The notes under the pieces: model-generated
Told to the model about the DNA's origin: nothing
The model's database searches: none
Seen by the model: only the letters and a program-made list of their open reading frames with translations
NCBI GenBank assembly: GCA_029937545.1
Contig: JAPYPR010000001.1
Location: 281,645-345,644 of the forward strand
DNA: 64,000 nucleotides
From: Erythrobacter sp.
Lineage (GTDB): Bacteria > Pseudomonadota > Alphaproteobacteria > Sphingomonadales > Sphingomonadaceae
Direction of reading: 5' to 3'
Position numbers and translations under genes: made by a program
Shown: in pieces, positions 16,259 to 24,743 of the stretch
Position numbering within the stretch: the stretch's first letter is position 1
How the letters are laid out: each line of letters starts with the position of its first letter

Positions 16259-17947
16259 ATGCCGCATGTAACTGACATGGATGTAAGCAAGCTCCCGAAC
16301 TTCCATCCCGTACCATGGGATACCGAATTCGAGCCCATGGCTCTTCCCGATATGTTCGCGCGCACGGTCGAGCGACGCGGCGATGCACCGCTGCTGCATT
16401 TTCTCGGTCGCAGCTACGGTTACAATGAGCTTTTCATAGAGGCGCATTCCTTCGCACGCGCTTTGCAGGCCCGCGGGATCGCGCCTGGGGATCGGGTCGG
16501 CCTGTTCCTGCCTAACGTGCCGAGCTACGTTTCTGCTTACTACGGCGCGATGATGGCCGGTGCGGTGGTGGTGAATTTTTCGCCGCTCTACTCCGTCGAC
16601 GAATTGGCGCAGCAGGTGGCGGATTCAGGCACCCGGCTCCTCGTGACGGTCGATGTCCCCGAGCTCTACGCAACGGCCGAGAAGGTGCTGCGTGGCTCGG
16701 CGCTCGAAACGCTGGTCGTGAGCAAGCTTTCGGCAATGCTGCCGAAGCTCAAGGGCATTGCGCTGCGTATTTTCGGTCGCAGCAAGATTGCTTCGGTCAC
16801 ATACGGGGAGGACATCCTCGACTGGACGGCGCTGATCGACGGGGCGCCGCAGCAGATGGACTTGCCCCATGTTGAGCCGCAGTCGATCGCGCTGCTGCAA
16901 TATACGGGCGGCACCACCGGCGTGCCAAAAGGCGCGATGCTCTCGCACGCCAATCTCAGCGTGAATGCCCAGCAGACGGCTGGCCTCAACCCCTTCGGCG
17001 ATCCCGAAGGCGAGGTGTTCATGGGCGCGCTGCCGTTCTTCCATGTCTTCGCCAATACTGCGCTGCTGAACCATGCCGTCGTCACGGGCGCCGCCATCGC
17101 CATGGTGCCGCGCTTCGAAATCAGGCAGGTGCTGCAGACGATCGAGCGCTACGGCGCGACCGGCTTTCCCGGCGTGCCGACGATGTTCCAGGCGCTCCTC
17201 GATCATCCGGACCTGGCGCAAACGGATCTCTCCACCCTCAAGGTCTGCATCTCCGGTGGTGCGCCGCTGCCGGGCCAGCTGCGGGAGAAATTCGAGGCAG
17301 CCACGGGTGTTCGTCTAGTCGAAGGCTACGGCCTCACCGAAAGTTCGGGCGTGGTCTCGGCGAACCCCTACGAAGGCCGGCGCAAGCTCGGCACGATCGG
17401 CCAGGTCATCATGGGTACGGAAGTGCTGCTGCTCGACAAGGAGGATCCCGCGGTATTGGCACCGGAGGGTGAGCCGGGCGAGCTCGCGCTCCATGGGCCG
17501 CAAATCATGCAGGGTTACTGGAAACGGCCCGAGGCAGCGCAGGATGTCTTCATCGAGCATCACGGCAAGCAATGGCTGCGCACCGGCGACGTCGCGACGC
17601 TGGACAGCGATGGCTTCCTCGAGATCGTCGACCGGATCAAGGACATGATCGCGGTGGGCGGCTTCAAGGTTTTTCCCAGCCAGGTCGAAGATGTCCTGCT
17701 CGAAAACGACGCGGTGAAGGAAGCGCTCGTGATCGGTGTGCCGGACGATTATCTCGGCGAACGCCCGCGCGCCTATGTGACGCTGAACGCGGATGCGGAC
17801 GCGAGTGGCGACCAGCTGGCCGAGTGGATGAACGCGCGCGTCGGCAAGCATGAGCGAGTGGAAAGCGTTGTGGTGCGCGAGGAGTTGCCCAAAACGATGA
17901 TCGGCAAGCTCGACCGCAAGGCGCTGTGCGCCGAAGTCTTCGGCTGA
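16259..17947 (+). CDS. Long-chain fatty acid--CoA ligase (AMP-binding, FadD-like)
   Basis: Activates fatty acids to acyl-CoA through an acyl-AMP for beta-oxidation or lipid synthesis. 562 aa; the AMP-binding P-loop is YTGGTTGVPKG from residue 215, the second motif is EGYGLTESS, and the C-terminal domain has GFLEIVDRIKDMI and the catalytic-lysine region KTMIGKLDRKAL near the end. ATG at 16259 is used; a second in-frame ATG at 16277 (MDVSKLP) is possible. Fatty acids are the most likely substrate, but chain length is not deducible. Its last 20 bases are duplicated downstream. Confidence 0.92.
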   Translation: MPHVTDMDVSKLPNFHPVPWDTEFEPMALPDMFARTVERRGDAPLLHFLGRSYGYNELFIEAHSFARALQARGIAPGDRVGLFLPNVPSYVSAYYGAMMAGAVVVNFSPLYSVDELAQQVADSGTRLLVTVDVPELYATAEKVLRGSALETLVVSKLSAMLPKLKGIALRIFGRSKIASVTYGEDILDWTALIDGAPQQMDLPHVEPQSIALLQYTGGTTGVPKGAMLSHANLSVNAQQTAGLNPFGDPEGEVFMGALPFFHVFANTALLNHAVVTGAAIAMVPRFEIRQVLQTIERYGATGFPGVPTMFQALLDHPDLAQTDLSTLKVCISGGAPLPGQLREKFEAATGVRLVEGYGLTESSGVVSANPYEGRRKLGTIGQVIMGTEVLLLDKEDPAVLAPEGEPGELALHGPQIMQGYWKRPEAAQDVFIEHHGKQWLRTGDVATLDSDGFLEIVDRIKDMIAVGGFKVFPSQVEDVLLENDAVKEALVIGVPDDYLGERPRAYVTLNADADASGDQLAEWMNARVGKHERVESVVVREELPKTMIGKLDRKALCAEVFG

Positions 17948-17987
17948 GGCAGCCATAAGAACACGCGCCGAAGTCTTTGGCTGAGGC
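17928..17987 (+). repeat. Short duplication of the acyl-CoA ligase 3' end
   Basis: The 23-base end of the gene, GCGCCGAAGTCTTCGGCTGA plus GGC (17928-17950), recurs at 17965-17987 with a single C-to-T change, offset 37 bases. The first copy includes the stop codon; the second copy is untranslated. Looks like a small tandem duplication that added a new 3' flank. Confidence 0.85.
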
Positions 17988-17992
17988 CGCGC

Positions 17993-18028
17993 AAGAAGAA
18001 GGCCGCCGGCGTCGTTGCGCGGGCGGCC
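17993..18028 (-). terminator. Terminator of the bactofilin gene
   Basis: On the minus strand GGCCGCC (18028-18022) pairs with GGCGGCC (18007-18001) and is followed by TTCTTCTTG. It starts about 24 bases after the bactofilin stop and lies in the convergent gap with the acyl-CoA ligase gene. Confidence 0.6.
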
Positions 18029-18051
18029 CTCATCCCTTCCGAACGGAAAGA

Positions 18052-18507
18052 TCAGTTGGCGACCGAAAGCTCCGGCTTGCTTCCCTGGGGCGTGGCGGCA
18101 GGCTGCGAAGCCTTCTGCGCATCGCGATGGGCGAAGCGGCCTTCGACCTGCGCGCCCTGCTCGATCGTCAGCGCGTCGTAGAACACGTCGCCGTCGATCT
18201 TGGCGGTCTTGAGGATCACCAGTTCGCGCGCGGTAATCGATCCGGTTACCGTGCCGGCGAGCCGGGCGGTTTCCGCCGTGATCGCGCCGGTCACCTTGCT
18301 GGTTTCGCCCTGGACCAGGCTGTCGCAGGCGATATCGCCGTCTACCGAACCGTCGATATGCAGGTCGGCCGAGGCCTTGATGTCGCCCTTGATCGACAGG
18401 TCCGATCCCAGGACCGAGAAGGTCGAGTTGTTCTTGCTGGCCATGCTGCGTCCCCCGTTAGTCGGCGCGGGTGAGCTGGGGAGCTCGTCGGATTTCTTCG
18501 AGAACAT
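18052..18507 (-). CDS. Bactofilin (polymer-forming cytoskeletal protein)
   Basis: A 151-aa bactofilin: a disordered N terminus (1-28), a central beta-helix (about 30-125, with FSVLGSDLSIKGDI and repeated hydrophobic-Gly turns) and a short polar tail. Bactofilins form membrane-attached filaments that place cell-wall enzymes. The start at 18507 (MFSKKSDEL) matches the family beginning but overlaps the upstream peptidase gene by 50 nt; an internal ATG at 18444 (MASKNNSTF) is the alternative. The overlap and pairing with an M23 peptidase match the known bactofilin-peptidase partnership. Confidence 0.92.
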   Translation of the reverse strand: MFSKKSDELPSSPAPTNGGRSMASKNNSTFSVLGSDLSIKGDIKASADLHIDGSVDGDIACDSLVQGETSKVTGAITAETARLAGTVTGSITARELVILKTAKIDGDVFYDALTIEQGAQVEGRFAHRDAQKASQPAATPQGSKPELSVAN

Positions 18508-19615
18508 GGGGGGCGGTCTCCAGAAAGGTGCGCGGATTCACCGCGCGATTGTTGATGCGGACCTCGAAATGGAGGTGCGGGCCGGTCGAGCGACCGGTGC
18601 TGCCGATGGCGCCGATGGTCTGGCCGGGCTCAACGCGCTCACCCACCTTCGCACGGAAGGCGGACATGTGGGCGTAGCGGGTCATCAGGCCGTTGCCGTG
18701 GGTAATCTCGACGGTCTTGCCGTAACCCGACTTCCAGCCGACGTAGCTCACGCGACCGGCGGCAGCGGCATAGATCGGCTCGCCGCGGGGGCCGCGGAAA
18801 TCGAGGCCGCTATGCATCGCGGCGGCGCCGGTGAACGGGTCGCGGCGGTAGCCATAGCTCGAGGTGACCATGTCGACAGAGGCGGGGGCGACCTGCGGCA
18901 CGCCGGCTAGGCCGTTTTCTAGCGCGGCCATGCGGGCGATTGAAAGCCCGAGGCGCTCGAAGCGCGGGTCGATTGTGCCGTCGGCGGAGGTGGCGAGCTT
19001 TTCGAGCGGACCACCCATCGCGCTGTGATCGGCGCTGCGGATCATGCTGTCGGGATTGAGACCGAGCTGCTTGAGCGCCGAAGCGGCCTTCTTCGCGCGC
19101 CAGTCGGCGTAGCGGGTGAGACCCTCGACGAAGGCGAGCTGGCGAGCCTCGATGCGGGCAAGTTCGGCCGCTTCGGGAATCGATGCGCTGACCTTTTCGA
19201 CCGTGGCCGTCGCTTCGGTAGTGGAGTCGGACACGTTCTCGACCGACTTAACATCTTCGGGCAGCGAGGCGACCATGTCCTCGATGAATTCCTGCCGCTT
19301 GACGAGGTCGCTCGTGACCGCGTCGAGATTGCCGCGATAGGCATTCACGCGTTCGGTTGCCGTGGCGACCTTGGCTTCGCGGTCGAGCAGCGAGAGGCGA
19401 TCGGCGGTCGCGCGGTATTGCGTCCAGCCAGCAATCGCCATCGACACGGCCCAGATCGTGAGGACCGCGACAGCAACGGCCGCAGCGGTCATCTGCACGC
19501 GCGATGAGATGGTTATGAAGCGAACCTGGCCTTCCGATCGCATGAAGAATTCGCGATCCGGGAACCAGCTACGCAAGCGGCTCCCCCAGCCGGTGGAGGC
19601 TTGTGTGTTGTTCAA
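18458..19615 (-). CDS. Membrane-anchored M23 metallopeptidase, bactofilin partner
   Basis: A 385-aa bitopic peptidase. A membrane segment lies near 42-66, then a coiled-coil region (about 70-170), and a C-terminal M23 domain with HSGLDF and HLHFEV carrying the zinc ligands, so it should be an active peptidoglycan endopeptidase in the periplasm. The start is TTG at 19615 (MNNTQASTG) with GGGACGGG upstream on the minus strand; the only nearby ATG (MRSEGQV) would remove cytoplasmic residues. It overlaps the bactofilin gene, which supports co-recruitment to a shape- or division-related site. Confidence 0.92.
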   Translation of the reverse strand: MNNTQASTGWGSRLRSWFPDREFFMRSEGQVRFITISSRVQMTAAAVAVAVLTIWAVSMAIAGWTQYRATADRLSLLDREAKVATATERVNAYRGNLDAVTSDLVKRQEFIEDMVASLPEDVKSVENVSDSTTEATATVEKVSASIPEAAELARIEARQLAFVEGLTRYADWRAKKAASALKQLGLNPDSMIRSADHSAMGGPLEKLATSADGTIDPRFERLGLSIARMAALENGLAGVPQVAPASVDMVTSSYGYRRDPFTGAAAMHSGLDFRGPRGEPIYAAAAGRVSYVGWKSGYGKTVEITHGNGLMTRYAHMSAFRAKVGERVEPGQTIGAIGSTGRSTGPHLHFEVRINNRAVNPRTFLETAPHVLEEIRRAPQLTRAD

Positions 19616-19776
19616 AACGACCCGTCCCTTATGGTCTTACGTCCCTGGGTAAGATCGTTATCAGTGGTTCCCGACCAAATCTAATCGAGTTCCCGATTAA
19701 TCTACGAGTCGAAGCCTCGGTGCGATGAGTCGTTTCATCGATGGGGAATTTTGCTGCACGATCTGGGAACGAAAGA

Positions 19777-19792
19777 TTAAGTCTTTGTTTAC
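19777..19792. promoter_or_regulatory. CtrA-box-like element between the peptidase and nadD operons
   Basis: TTAA-GTCTTTG-TTTAC matches the CtrA consensus TTAA-N7-TTAAC with one mismatch. It lies in the 254-base divergent gap (19616-19869), a stretch visibly richer in A/T than its surroundings that must hold promoters for both directions. Single short motif; could be chance. Confidence 0.25.
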
Positions 19793-19869
19793 CAGAGGCT
19801 TGCGGCGCACCGATCCGACCGGGGCACAAAGCTTTGTATAAAAACGACAATCATCGACGGGAGCTTGTC

Positions 19870-20532
19870 TTGGGTGGGAATCGGCGAATCGGCCTGCTCG
19901 GTGGCAGCTTCAATCCGGCGCATGGCGGCCATCGTCGGATTTCGCTGTTCGCCCGCGACGCGTTGAAGCTCGACGAGGTCTGGTGGCTGGTTTCGCCCGG
20001 CAATCCGCTCAAGCCGCGCAAGGGTATGGCACCACTTCCGGCACGGGTCGGGTCTGCCATTGCCCAGGCCCGCCGCGCGCCGATCCGGGTTACGGCGATC
20101 GAGCGGCAGCTGGGCACCCGCTATACTGTCGATACGCTGGCAGCGCTCTCTCGCCGCTACCCGAAAAAGCAGTTCGTCTGGCTCATGGGCTCAGATAATC
20201 TCGCCCAATTCCATCGCTGGCGCCACTGGCGCAGGATAGCGCACACCATGCCGATTGCAGTCATCGCGCGACCCAGCTATACCGATGCCGTCGTCGCAAG
20301 CCCCGCGATGGCCTGGCTGAGGCGCTTTCGCGTGCCGCTGTCCAGTCTTACCAATGGGGGCGCTTGGAGTGTACCGGCACTGGTGACTTTGCGTTTCGAT
20401 CCCGATCCCAGATCGGCCACGGCCATCCGCCGCGGCGATCCCGATTGGGCCGCTCGCTTCACCGGGCCTCCCGTGCGGGACCAGCTGACACAGCGGATCA
20501 TATCGGCGCAGGAGGAAACCCCTGCGCCATGA
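19870..20532 (+). CDS. nadD: Nicotinate-nucleotide adenylyltransferase
   Basis: Forms deamido-NAD from nicotinate mononucleotide and ATP in NAD synthesis. The N-terminal nucleotidyltransferase motif is GLLGGSFNPAHGGH (residues 8-21), followed by LMGSDNLAQFHRW and the late SATAIRRGD (SxTxxR motif). I choose TTG at 19870 (220 aa) because GGGAG sits 6 bases upstream and the protein then starts just before the motif; a frame back to an ATG at 19741 adds residues with no family match. First gene of the conserved nadD-rsfS-rlmH-envC-ctpA order. Confidence 0.93.
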   Translation: MGGNRRIGLLGGSFNPAHGGHRRISLFARDALKLDEVWWLVSPGNPLKPRKGMAPLPARVGSAIAQARRAPIRVTAIERQLGTRYTVDTLAALSRRYPKKQFVWLMGSDNLAQFHRWRHWRRIAHTMPIAVIARPSYTDAVVASPAMAWLRRFRVPLSSLTNGGAWSVPALVTLRFDPDPRSATAIRRGDPDWAARFTGPPVRDQLTQRIISAQEETPAP

Positions 20533-20592
20533 TGCGCGTTGTTTCTCCCATGTCCTTCTACGCCCCTCGATCCAGGAGTACCGCATCCGCCT

Positions 20593-21006
20593 ATGACTCA
20601 GGCGCACACCGACCCGGCGCAGACCGGGCAGGCCAAGGTGATCCCGATGACCAAGGCTGACACCGATCCGCTGCTCGACCTCGTGCTCGCGCAGCTCGAC
20701 GACGACCAGGCGCAGGACGTCGTTTCCATACCTCTCGAAGGCAAGAGCTCGATCGCCGATCACATGATCATCGCGTCGGGCCGCTCGACCCGCCAGGTCG
20801 CCTCGATCGCGCAGAAACTGGCCGAGAAGATCAAGCAGGCCGGTTTCGGTCCCGTGAAACTCGAAGGCTTGCCCGCAGCCGACTGGGTCCTGCTGGATGC
20901 CGGTGACGTCGTGGTTCACCTGTTCCGTCCGGAAGTCCGCAGCTTCTACAATCTGGAGCGCATGTGGGCCTTCGGAGACGCGCCGCCGGTGGCCGGTACG
21001 GCATAA
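20593..21006 (+). CDS. rsfS: Ribosome silencing factor RsfS
   Basis: Binds uL14 on the 50S subunit and blocks subunit joining when nutrients are scarce. The family core runs from DPLLDLVLAQLDDDQAQDVV to WVLLDAGDVVVHLFRPEVR and ends FYNLERMWAFG. The ATG at 20593 gives 137 aa, but its AGGAG lies 13-14 bases away; an in-frame ATG at 20647 (MTKADTD, 119 aa) with AAGGTG eight bases before it is also plausible and nearer to the usual size. Between nadD and rlmH as in other alphaproteobacteria. Confidence 0.9.
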   Translation: MTQAHTDPAQTGQAKVIPMTKADTDPLLDLVLAQLDDDQAQDVVSIPLEGKSSIADHMIIASGRSTRQVASIAQKLAEKIKQAGFGPVKLEGLPAADWVLLDAGDVVVHLFRPEVRSFYNLERMWAFGDAPPVAGTA

Positions 21007-21020
21007 GAGTTTGGTTTTCC

Positions 21021-21130
21021 GCAGCCGCATCCACGGCTGCGTCCTCGCTCACGCGACCTGACGGTCGCATCGCTGCGGGCGGCCGCATGGCCTTGCTTCG
21101 CCTTTGGCTCGGTGCTCTGGGAGGGGCGAG
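21021..21130 (+). repeat. Palindromic repeat R1 (single unit) between rsfS and rlmH
   Basis: Single copy of a roughly 100-base unit that occurs as inverted pairs at 50.36-50.63 kb and 59.83-60.12 kb. It opens with the hairpin GCAGCCG-CATCCA-CGGCTGC (21021-21040), followed by GCGACC-TGAC-GGTCGC (21053-21068) and GGCC-GCAT-GGCC (21081-21092), and ends in GGCTCGGTGCTCTGGGAGG (to about 21124). Shared stretches with the right half of R3 include TCCTCGCTCACGCGACCTGA. It stops only a few bases before the rlmH ribosome-binding site. Confidence 0.88.
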
Positions 21131-21145
21131 CGGTGGAGGGTCATC

Positions 21146-21568
21146 TTGCTTTTGCACATTATTGCGCGTGGGAAGATTGCTCGGTCGCCCGAGGCGGAGC
21201 TGGTTGCGCGGTATGAGAAGCGGCTGACGTGGCCGGTCAAGCTGACCGAACTGCCCGAGACCGGCGGGCGCATTCCCGAGCCGCAGGCCCCGTTCAAGAC
21301 CGTGCTGCTCGACGAACGCGGCAAGGACCTCTCGTCCGAGGACTTCGCTGCCATTCTAGGGCGCTGGCGCGATGAGGGCATGCGCGAATGTCGCTTCGTC
21401 CTCGGTGCCGCGGACGGCCACTCGGAGGAGGAGCGGTGCGATGCGGATCTGCTGCTCGCCTTCGGGAGCGCGACCTGGCCGCACCTTCTCGCGCGCGCCA
21501 TGCTGGCCGAGCAAATCTACCGCGCGACAACCATTCTCGCCGGTCACCCCTATCATCGCAGCGGTTGA
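21146..21568 (+). CDS. rlmH: 23S rRNA (pseudouridine1915-N3)-methyltransferase RlmH
   Basis: SPOUT-class methyltransferase acting on pseudouridine 1915 in helix 69 of 23S rRNA of assembled 70S ribosomes. The TTG at 21146 gives a 140-aa protein starting MLLHIIARGKIARSPEAEL as relatives do, with GGAGGG five bases upstream. The C-terminal knot region TWPHLLARAMLAEQIYRA and the ending GHPYHR are family hallmarks; FVLGAADGH replaces the usual GGADG-like loop. The upstream repeat R1 abuts the translation start. Confidence 0.94.
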   Translation: MLLHIIARGKIARSPEAELVARYEKRLTWPVKLTELPETGGRIPEPQAPFKTVLLDERGKDLSSEDFAAILGRWRDEGMRECRFVLGAADGHSEEERCDADLLLAFGSATWPHLLARAMLAEQIYRATTILAGHPYHRSG

Positions 21569-21586
21569 TGGTGCAGGACTGACGCC

Positions 21587-22807
21587 ATGATCCGTCCGGC
21601 GCTTCCCTTGATCGCAGTCACAGCGCTTGGAGCAGCGCTTCTGACAATCGAGCCGCTCGGCGCGCAGTCCACGACCGGGTTCCGCACGGCGGGTGAGGCG
21701 CGCGACGCGCTCGATGCCGCCCGCCAGCAGCAGCGCAATGCCCGGGCGCGCGGAGAACGGCTGGAGCAGCAAGCGGCCCGGTCGAGCGAGGCAGCGGAAA
21801 AGAAGGCCGCCGAGGCCGCCGCATTGGCGGCACGGGTTCAGCAGGCCGAAGCTGCGATCACTGCAGCAGAAGCGCGCCACGCCATTGCCACACGACAGCG
21901 TCGCGCACTGGACTCTCGCCTGGCGGATCGCCGCGAACCTCTCATCCGGCTTACGGGCGCGCTGCAGAGCATGTCGCGCAGGCCGTTGACGCTCTCGGCC
22001 CTGCAGCCGGGCTCGCTGCGTGACCTGGTGCATACTCGCGCAGTGCTGGACAGCACGATCCCGCAAGTGCGCAAACGGACCGCAGCCTTGCGCTCGGAGC
22101 TGGATCGCGCCCGCGCTCTCGAAGCCGAAGCGCGCGCGGCGCTGGCCGACCGGCGGCAGAGCGAGGCGGAGCTTGCCGCCCGCCGCACCGAACTTGTCGC
22201 CGCCGCCCGGCGCGAGCGTCTGGTCGCGCAGCAGGCTTCCGGGGGTGCCGATCGCGAGGCGCAACGCGCTCTCGTGCTCGCCGAACAGGCCCGCGATCTC
22301 GACACTCTGGTGGGACAGCTCGAAGAGGCGGGATCGCTGCGCAGCGAACTGGCGGCCTTGCCCGGTCCGATCATCCGCCCCGCGAATCCTTCGCAGGCCA
22401 GCTTGTCCGCAACCCCTTCACCGAGAGCAAGCGCCACCGCGCCGCCAGCACGCTACATCCTGCCCGTTGCCGGGCGTATTGCGCGTGGGTTCGGCGAAGG
22501 CGCCGAGGGCGGTCCGCGCGAATCCGGCATTGTCCTCGTCACCCGGCCCAAGGCGCAGGTCGTGGCTCCCGCGGCAGGGCGGGTCGTATTCGCCGGTCCC
22601 TATCGTGGGTACGGGCGGATCGCGATCGTCGAGCACGCTAATGGCTGGACCAGCCTGGTGACCGGCCTCGGTTCGCTGGATGTTGGCGTCGGCCAGGATG
22701 TGACGGCTGGGACTGCGCTCGGCCTCACCGCATCGGGGTCGCAGGGCGTGTCGCTCGAGCTGCGCCGCGACGGTGAACCGGTGAACCCGCTCGACTATCT
22801 GCAATAG
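21587..22807 (+). CDS. EnvC-like murein hydrolase activator (degenerate LytM domain)
   Basis: Periplasmic protein of 406 aa: signal peptide (about 1-25, ending near LGAQS), a long Ala/Arg/Glu-rich coiled coil (about 35-260), a Pro/Ser linker and a C-terminal LytM-like domain (about 285-406). The zinc motifs HxxxD and HxH are absent (ESGIVL and SLELRR occupy those places), so it should not cut murein itself but activate an amidase, like EnvC in cell separation. It follows rlmH by 18 bases and precedes ctpA, the standard order. Confidence 0.88.
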   Translation: MIRPALPLIAVTALGAALLTIEPLGAQSTTGFRTAGEARDALDAARQQQRNARARGERLEQQAARSSEAAEKKAAEAAALAARVQQAEAAITAAEARHAIATRQRRALDSRLADRREPLIRLTGALQSMSRRPLTLSALQPGSLRDLVHTRAVLDSTIPQVRKRTAALRSELDRARALEAEARAALADRRQSEAELAARRTELVAAARRERLVAQQASGGADREAQRALVLAEQARDLDTLVGQLEEAGSLRSELAALPGPIIRPANPSQASLSATPSPRASATAPPARYILPVAGRIARGFGEGAEGGPRESGIVLVTRPKAQVVAPAAGRVVFAGPYRGYGRIAIVEHANGWTSLVTGLGSLDVGVGQDVTAGTALGLTASGSQGVSLELRRDGEPVNPLDYLQ

Positions 22808-22910
22808 GCTTCCGTCGATTTCGGCTTCACAATTCTGCAGTCGCCCGCTCATGTGGTATTAAGCGGGCCTGCGCCATATGCCGCCGCTGAAGATTGGAGA
22901 AATTCCGCCG

Positions 22911-24251
22911 ATGACAATTGCCGCCTTGCTACGTTCTGCCGCTCTCGTGACTGCCGTCGCGCTGATTCCCGCGACGACGGCGGGCATGGCGCAGGTCGAA
23001 GGCCGGGCAGGTCCGGAGTTCGCCAAGGTCATGGCAGTCTACCAACGCATCAAGGCGAGCTACGTCGACCAGGTGGACGATGACAAGCTGATGCGCGGCA
23101 TGATCGACGGGATGCTGACCTCGCTCGATCCGCATTCGGGCTATCTCGACGGCAGCGATCTCCAGCGTCTCGAGACCATGATCGACGGCAATTATTCCGG
23201 GCTCGGCCTGTCGGTCGTGATGGAGGATGGCGCGGTCAAGATCATCTCGCCTTTCCGCGGCAGCCCCGCCGATAAAGCCGGACTAAAGGCAGGCGATTTC
23301 ATCACGCATCTCGATGGCAAGCTGATTGTCGGCGGCAGCCTCGATGAAGCGGTGGCCCAGATGCGGGGCCGCGAAGGCACCTCGATCGGGCTTACCGTTT
23401 TCCGTCCCGGCCGTGATGAGCCGTTCGATGTGACCGTGACGCGCGGCGTGATCGAGCTCGAGCCCGTCACCTGGGAGCTCGAAAGCGGCAACATCGGCCA
23501 CATCATGATCAACGAGTTCTCGCGCGATGTCGGCAGCGATGTTTTCGCGGCGTGGGAAAATTTGAAGAGCAAGGCGTCGGGCCGCCTCAACGGGTTGGTC
23601 CTCGACTTGCGCTCCAACCCAGGCGGCAGCCTCGACGAGGCGGTGGCACTCTCGGACCTTTTCCTCACCGAAGGGCGTATCGTGTCGCAGCGCGGTCGCG
23701 CGCGAGGTGAGAACATCTATTACGACGCCGAAACCGTGTTCCGCGGCGATATCGCGCAGGATGTGCCGATCATCGTGCTGATCGACGAAGGTTCGGCTTC
23801 GGCATCGGAAATCGTCGCCGGCGCGCTCAAGGACCATCGCCGCGCGATCGTCATGGGTCAGCGCAGCTTCGGCAAGGGCAGCGTGCAATCGCTCCTCCCG
23901 CTCGGCCGCGACGCCGCGCTCAAGCTGACGACGGCGCGCTATTATACGCCCTCGGGTCACTCGGTGCAGGAAGGCGGGATCAAGCCGGACATCGCCGTAC
24001 CGCAATTGTCGGACCCCGACCTGGCGAAGAAATCGCGCTTCACCGTGCGCGAATCGGATCTGCGCGGCCATCTGGTCAACGAGGCCGGCCTTGCCGACGA
24101 GGCGATGGAGCGCGACCAGCGCGACGATCCCCGGTTCCAGCTGACCGCCGAAGAGCTGGAAGAGCAGGGGATCGAGGATTTCCAGCTGCACTATGCGCTG
24201 GAGACGCTACGCCGCACCTCGCCGAACACGGTTGCCCGCCGCGCCAACTAG
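22911..24251 (+). CDS. ctpA: S41 family C-terminal processing peptidase
   Basis: Periplasmic serine/lysine protease that trims or degrades envelope proteins. From ATG 22911 (446 aa) it begins with a signal peptide ending near TTAGMAQ, then a PDZ domain (about 75-165) with the GLGLSV loop, and the catalytic core: GSASASE at 294-300 for the nucleophile and Lys322 in FGKGS. An earlier in-frame ATG at 22878 would put charged residues before the signal peptide; GGAGAA lies 13 bases before the preferred one. Related CtpA enzymes control levels of cell-wall hydrolases, fitting the neighbouring EnvC-like gene. Confidence 0.93.
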   Translation: MTIAALLRSAALVTAVALIPATTAGMAQVEGRAGPEFAKVMAVYQRIKASYVDQVDDDKLMRGMIDGMLTSLDPHSGYLDGSDLQRLETMIDGNYSGLGLSVVMEDGAVKIISPFRGSPADKAGLKAGDFITHLDGKLIVGGSLDEAVAQMRGREGTSIGLTVFRPGRDEPFDVTVTRGVIELEPVTWELESGNIGHIMINEFSRDVGSDVFAAWENLKSKASGRLNGLVLDLRSNPGGSLDEAVALSDLFLTEGRIVSQRGRARGENIYYDAETVFRGDIAQDVPIIVLIDEGSASASEIVAGALKDHRRAIVMGQRSFGKGSVQSLLPLGRDAALKLTTARYYTPSGHSVQEGGIKPDIAVPQLSDPDLAKKSRFTVRESDLRGHLVNEAGLADEAMERDQRDDPRFQLTAEELEEQGIEDFQLHYALETLRRTSPNTVARRAN

Positions 24252-24266
24252 GCTAAACGACGGGGC

Positions 24267-24743
24267 ATGAGCCTGTCTCCTTCATCGCGGCTGGCCCGCG
24301 TGCTGGCCATTGCGGTACCGGCCCTCCTGCTGGGCGGAGCTTATGTTTCGCAATACGGCTTCGGCCTCTATCCGTGCGAAATGTGCTGGTGGCAGCGCTG
24401 GCCGCATTTTGCGGCGGTCGGTTTCGCCCTGCTGGCGTTCGTCGCTCCGCCGGAGCGGTTCTGGGCCGGCCTCGCGGCCATCGCCATTCTGGTGTCGGGC
24501 GGGATCGGCCTCTTCCATGCCGGGGTCGAATACGGCTGGTGGGAAGGGATCACTTCCTGCGCGGCCACCGTCACGAGCGGGGGCGGAAGCGCGCTCGACA
24601 ATATCATGAATGCTCCGCTGACCCGCTGTGACGAACCGGCCTGGACGCTGTTCGGCATTAGCCTGGCGGGCTACAACTTCCTCATCTCCACTGCAGCGGG
24701 CATCGCTATACTCGCCCTGCTGGCAAAGGATCGCCGAGTATGA
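24267..24743 (+). CDS. Disulfide bond formation protein DsbB family
   Basis: Four-helix inner-membrane protein of 158 aa that reoxidises a periplasmic thiol oxidase with quinone. The first cysteine pair is YPCEMCWW (about residue 36), and the second pair lies in the periplasmic loop as SCAATV and LTRCDE. The stop overlaps the coq7 start by 4 nt; co-expression with a ubiquinone-synthesis gene makes sense because DsbB uses ubiquinone. Confidence 0.9.
   Translation: MSLSPSSRLARVLAIAVPALLLGGAYVSQYGFGLYPCEMCWWQRWPHFAAVGFALLAFVAPPERFWAGLAAIAILVSGGIGLFHAGVEYGWWEGITSCAATVTSGGGSALDNIMNAPLTRCDEPAWTLFGISLAGYNFLISTAAGIAILALLAKDRRV

Noticed and set aside
19767-19792. GGAAC followed by GTTT before nadD as a stress promoter
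   Set aside because: The spacing to the -10-like bases is 15 or the -10 is shifted; the fit is poorer than at 36552 and overlaps the CtrA-like site.
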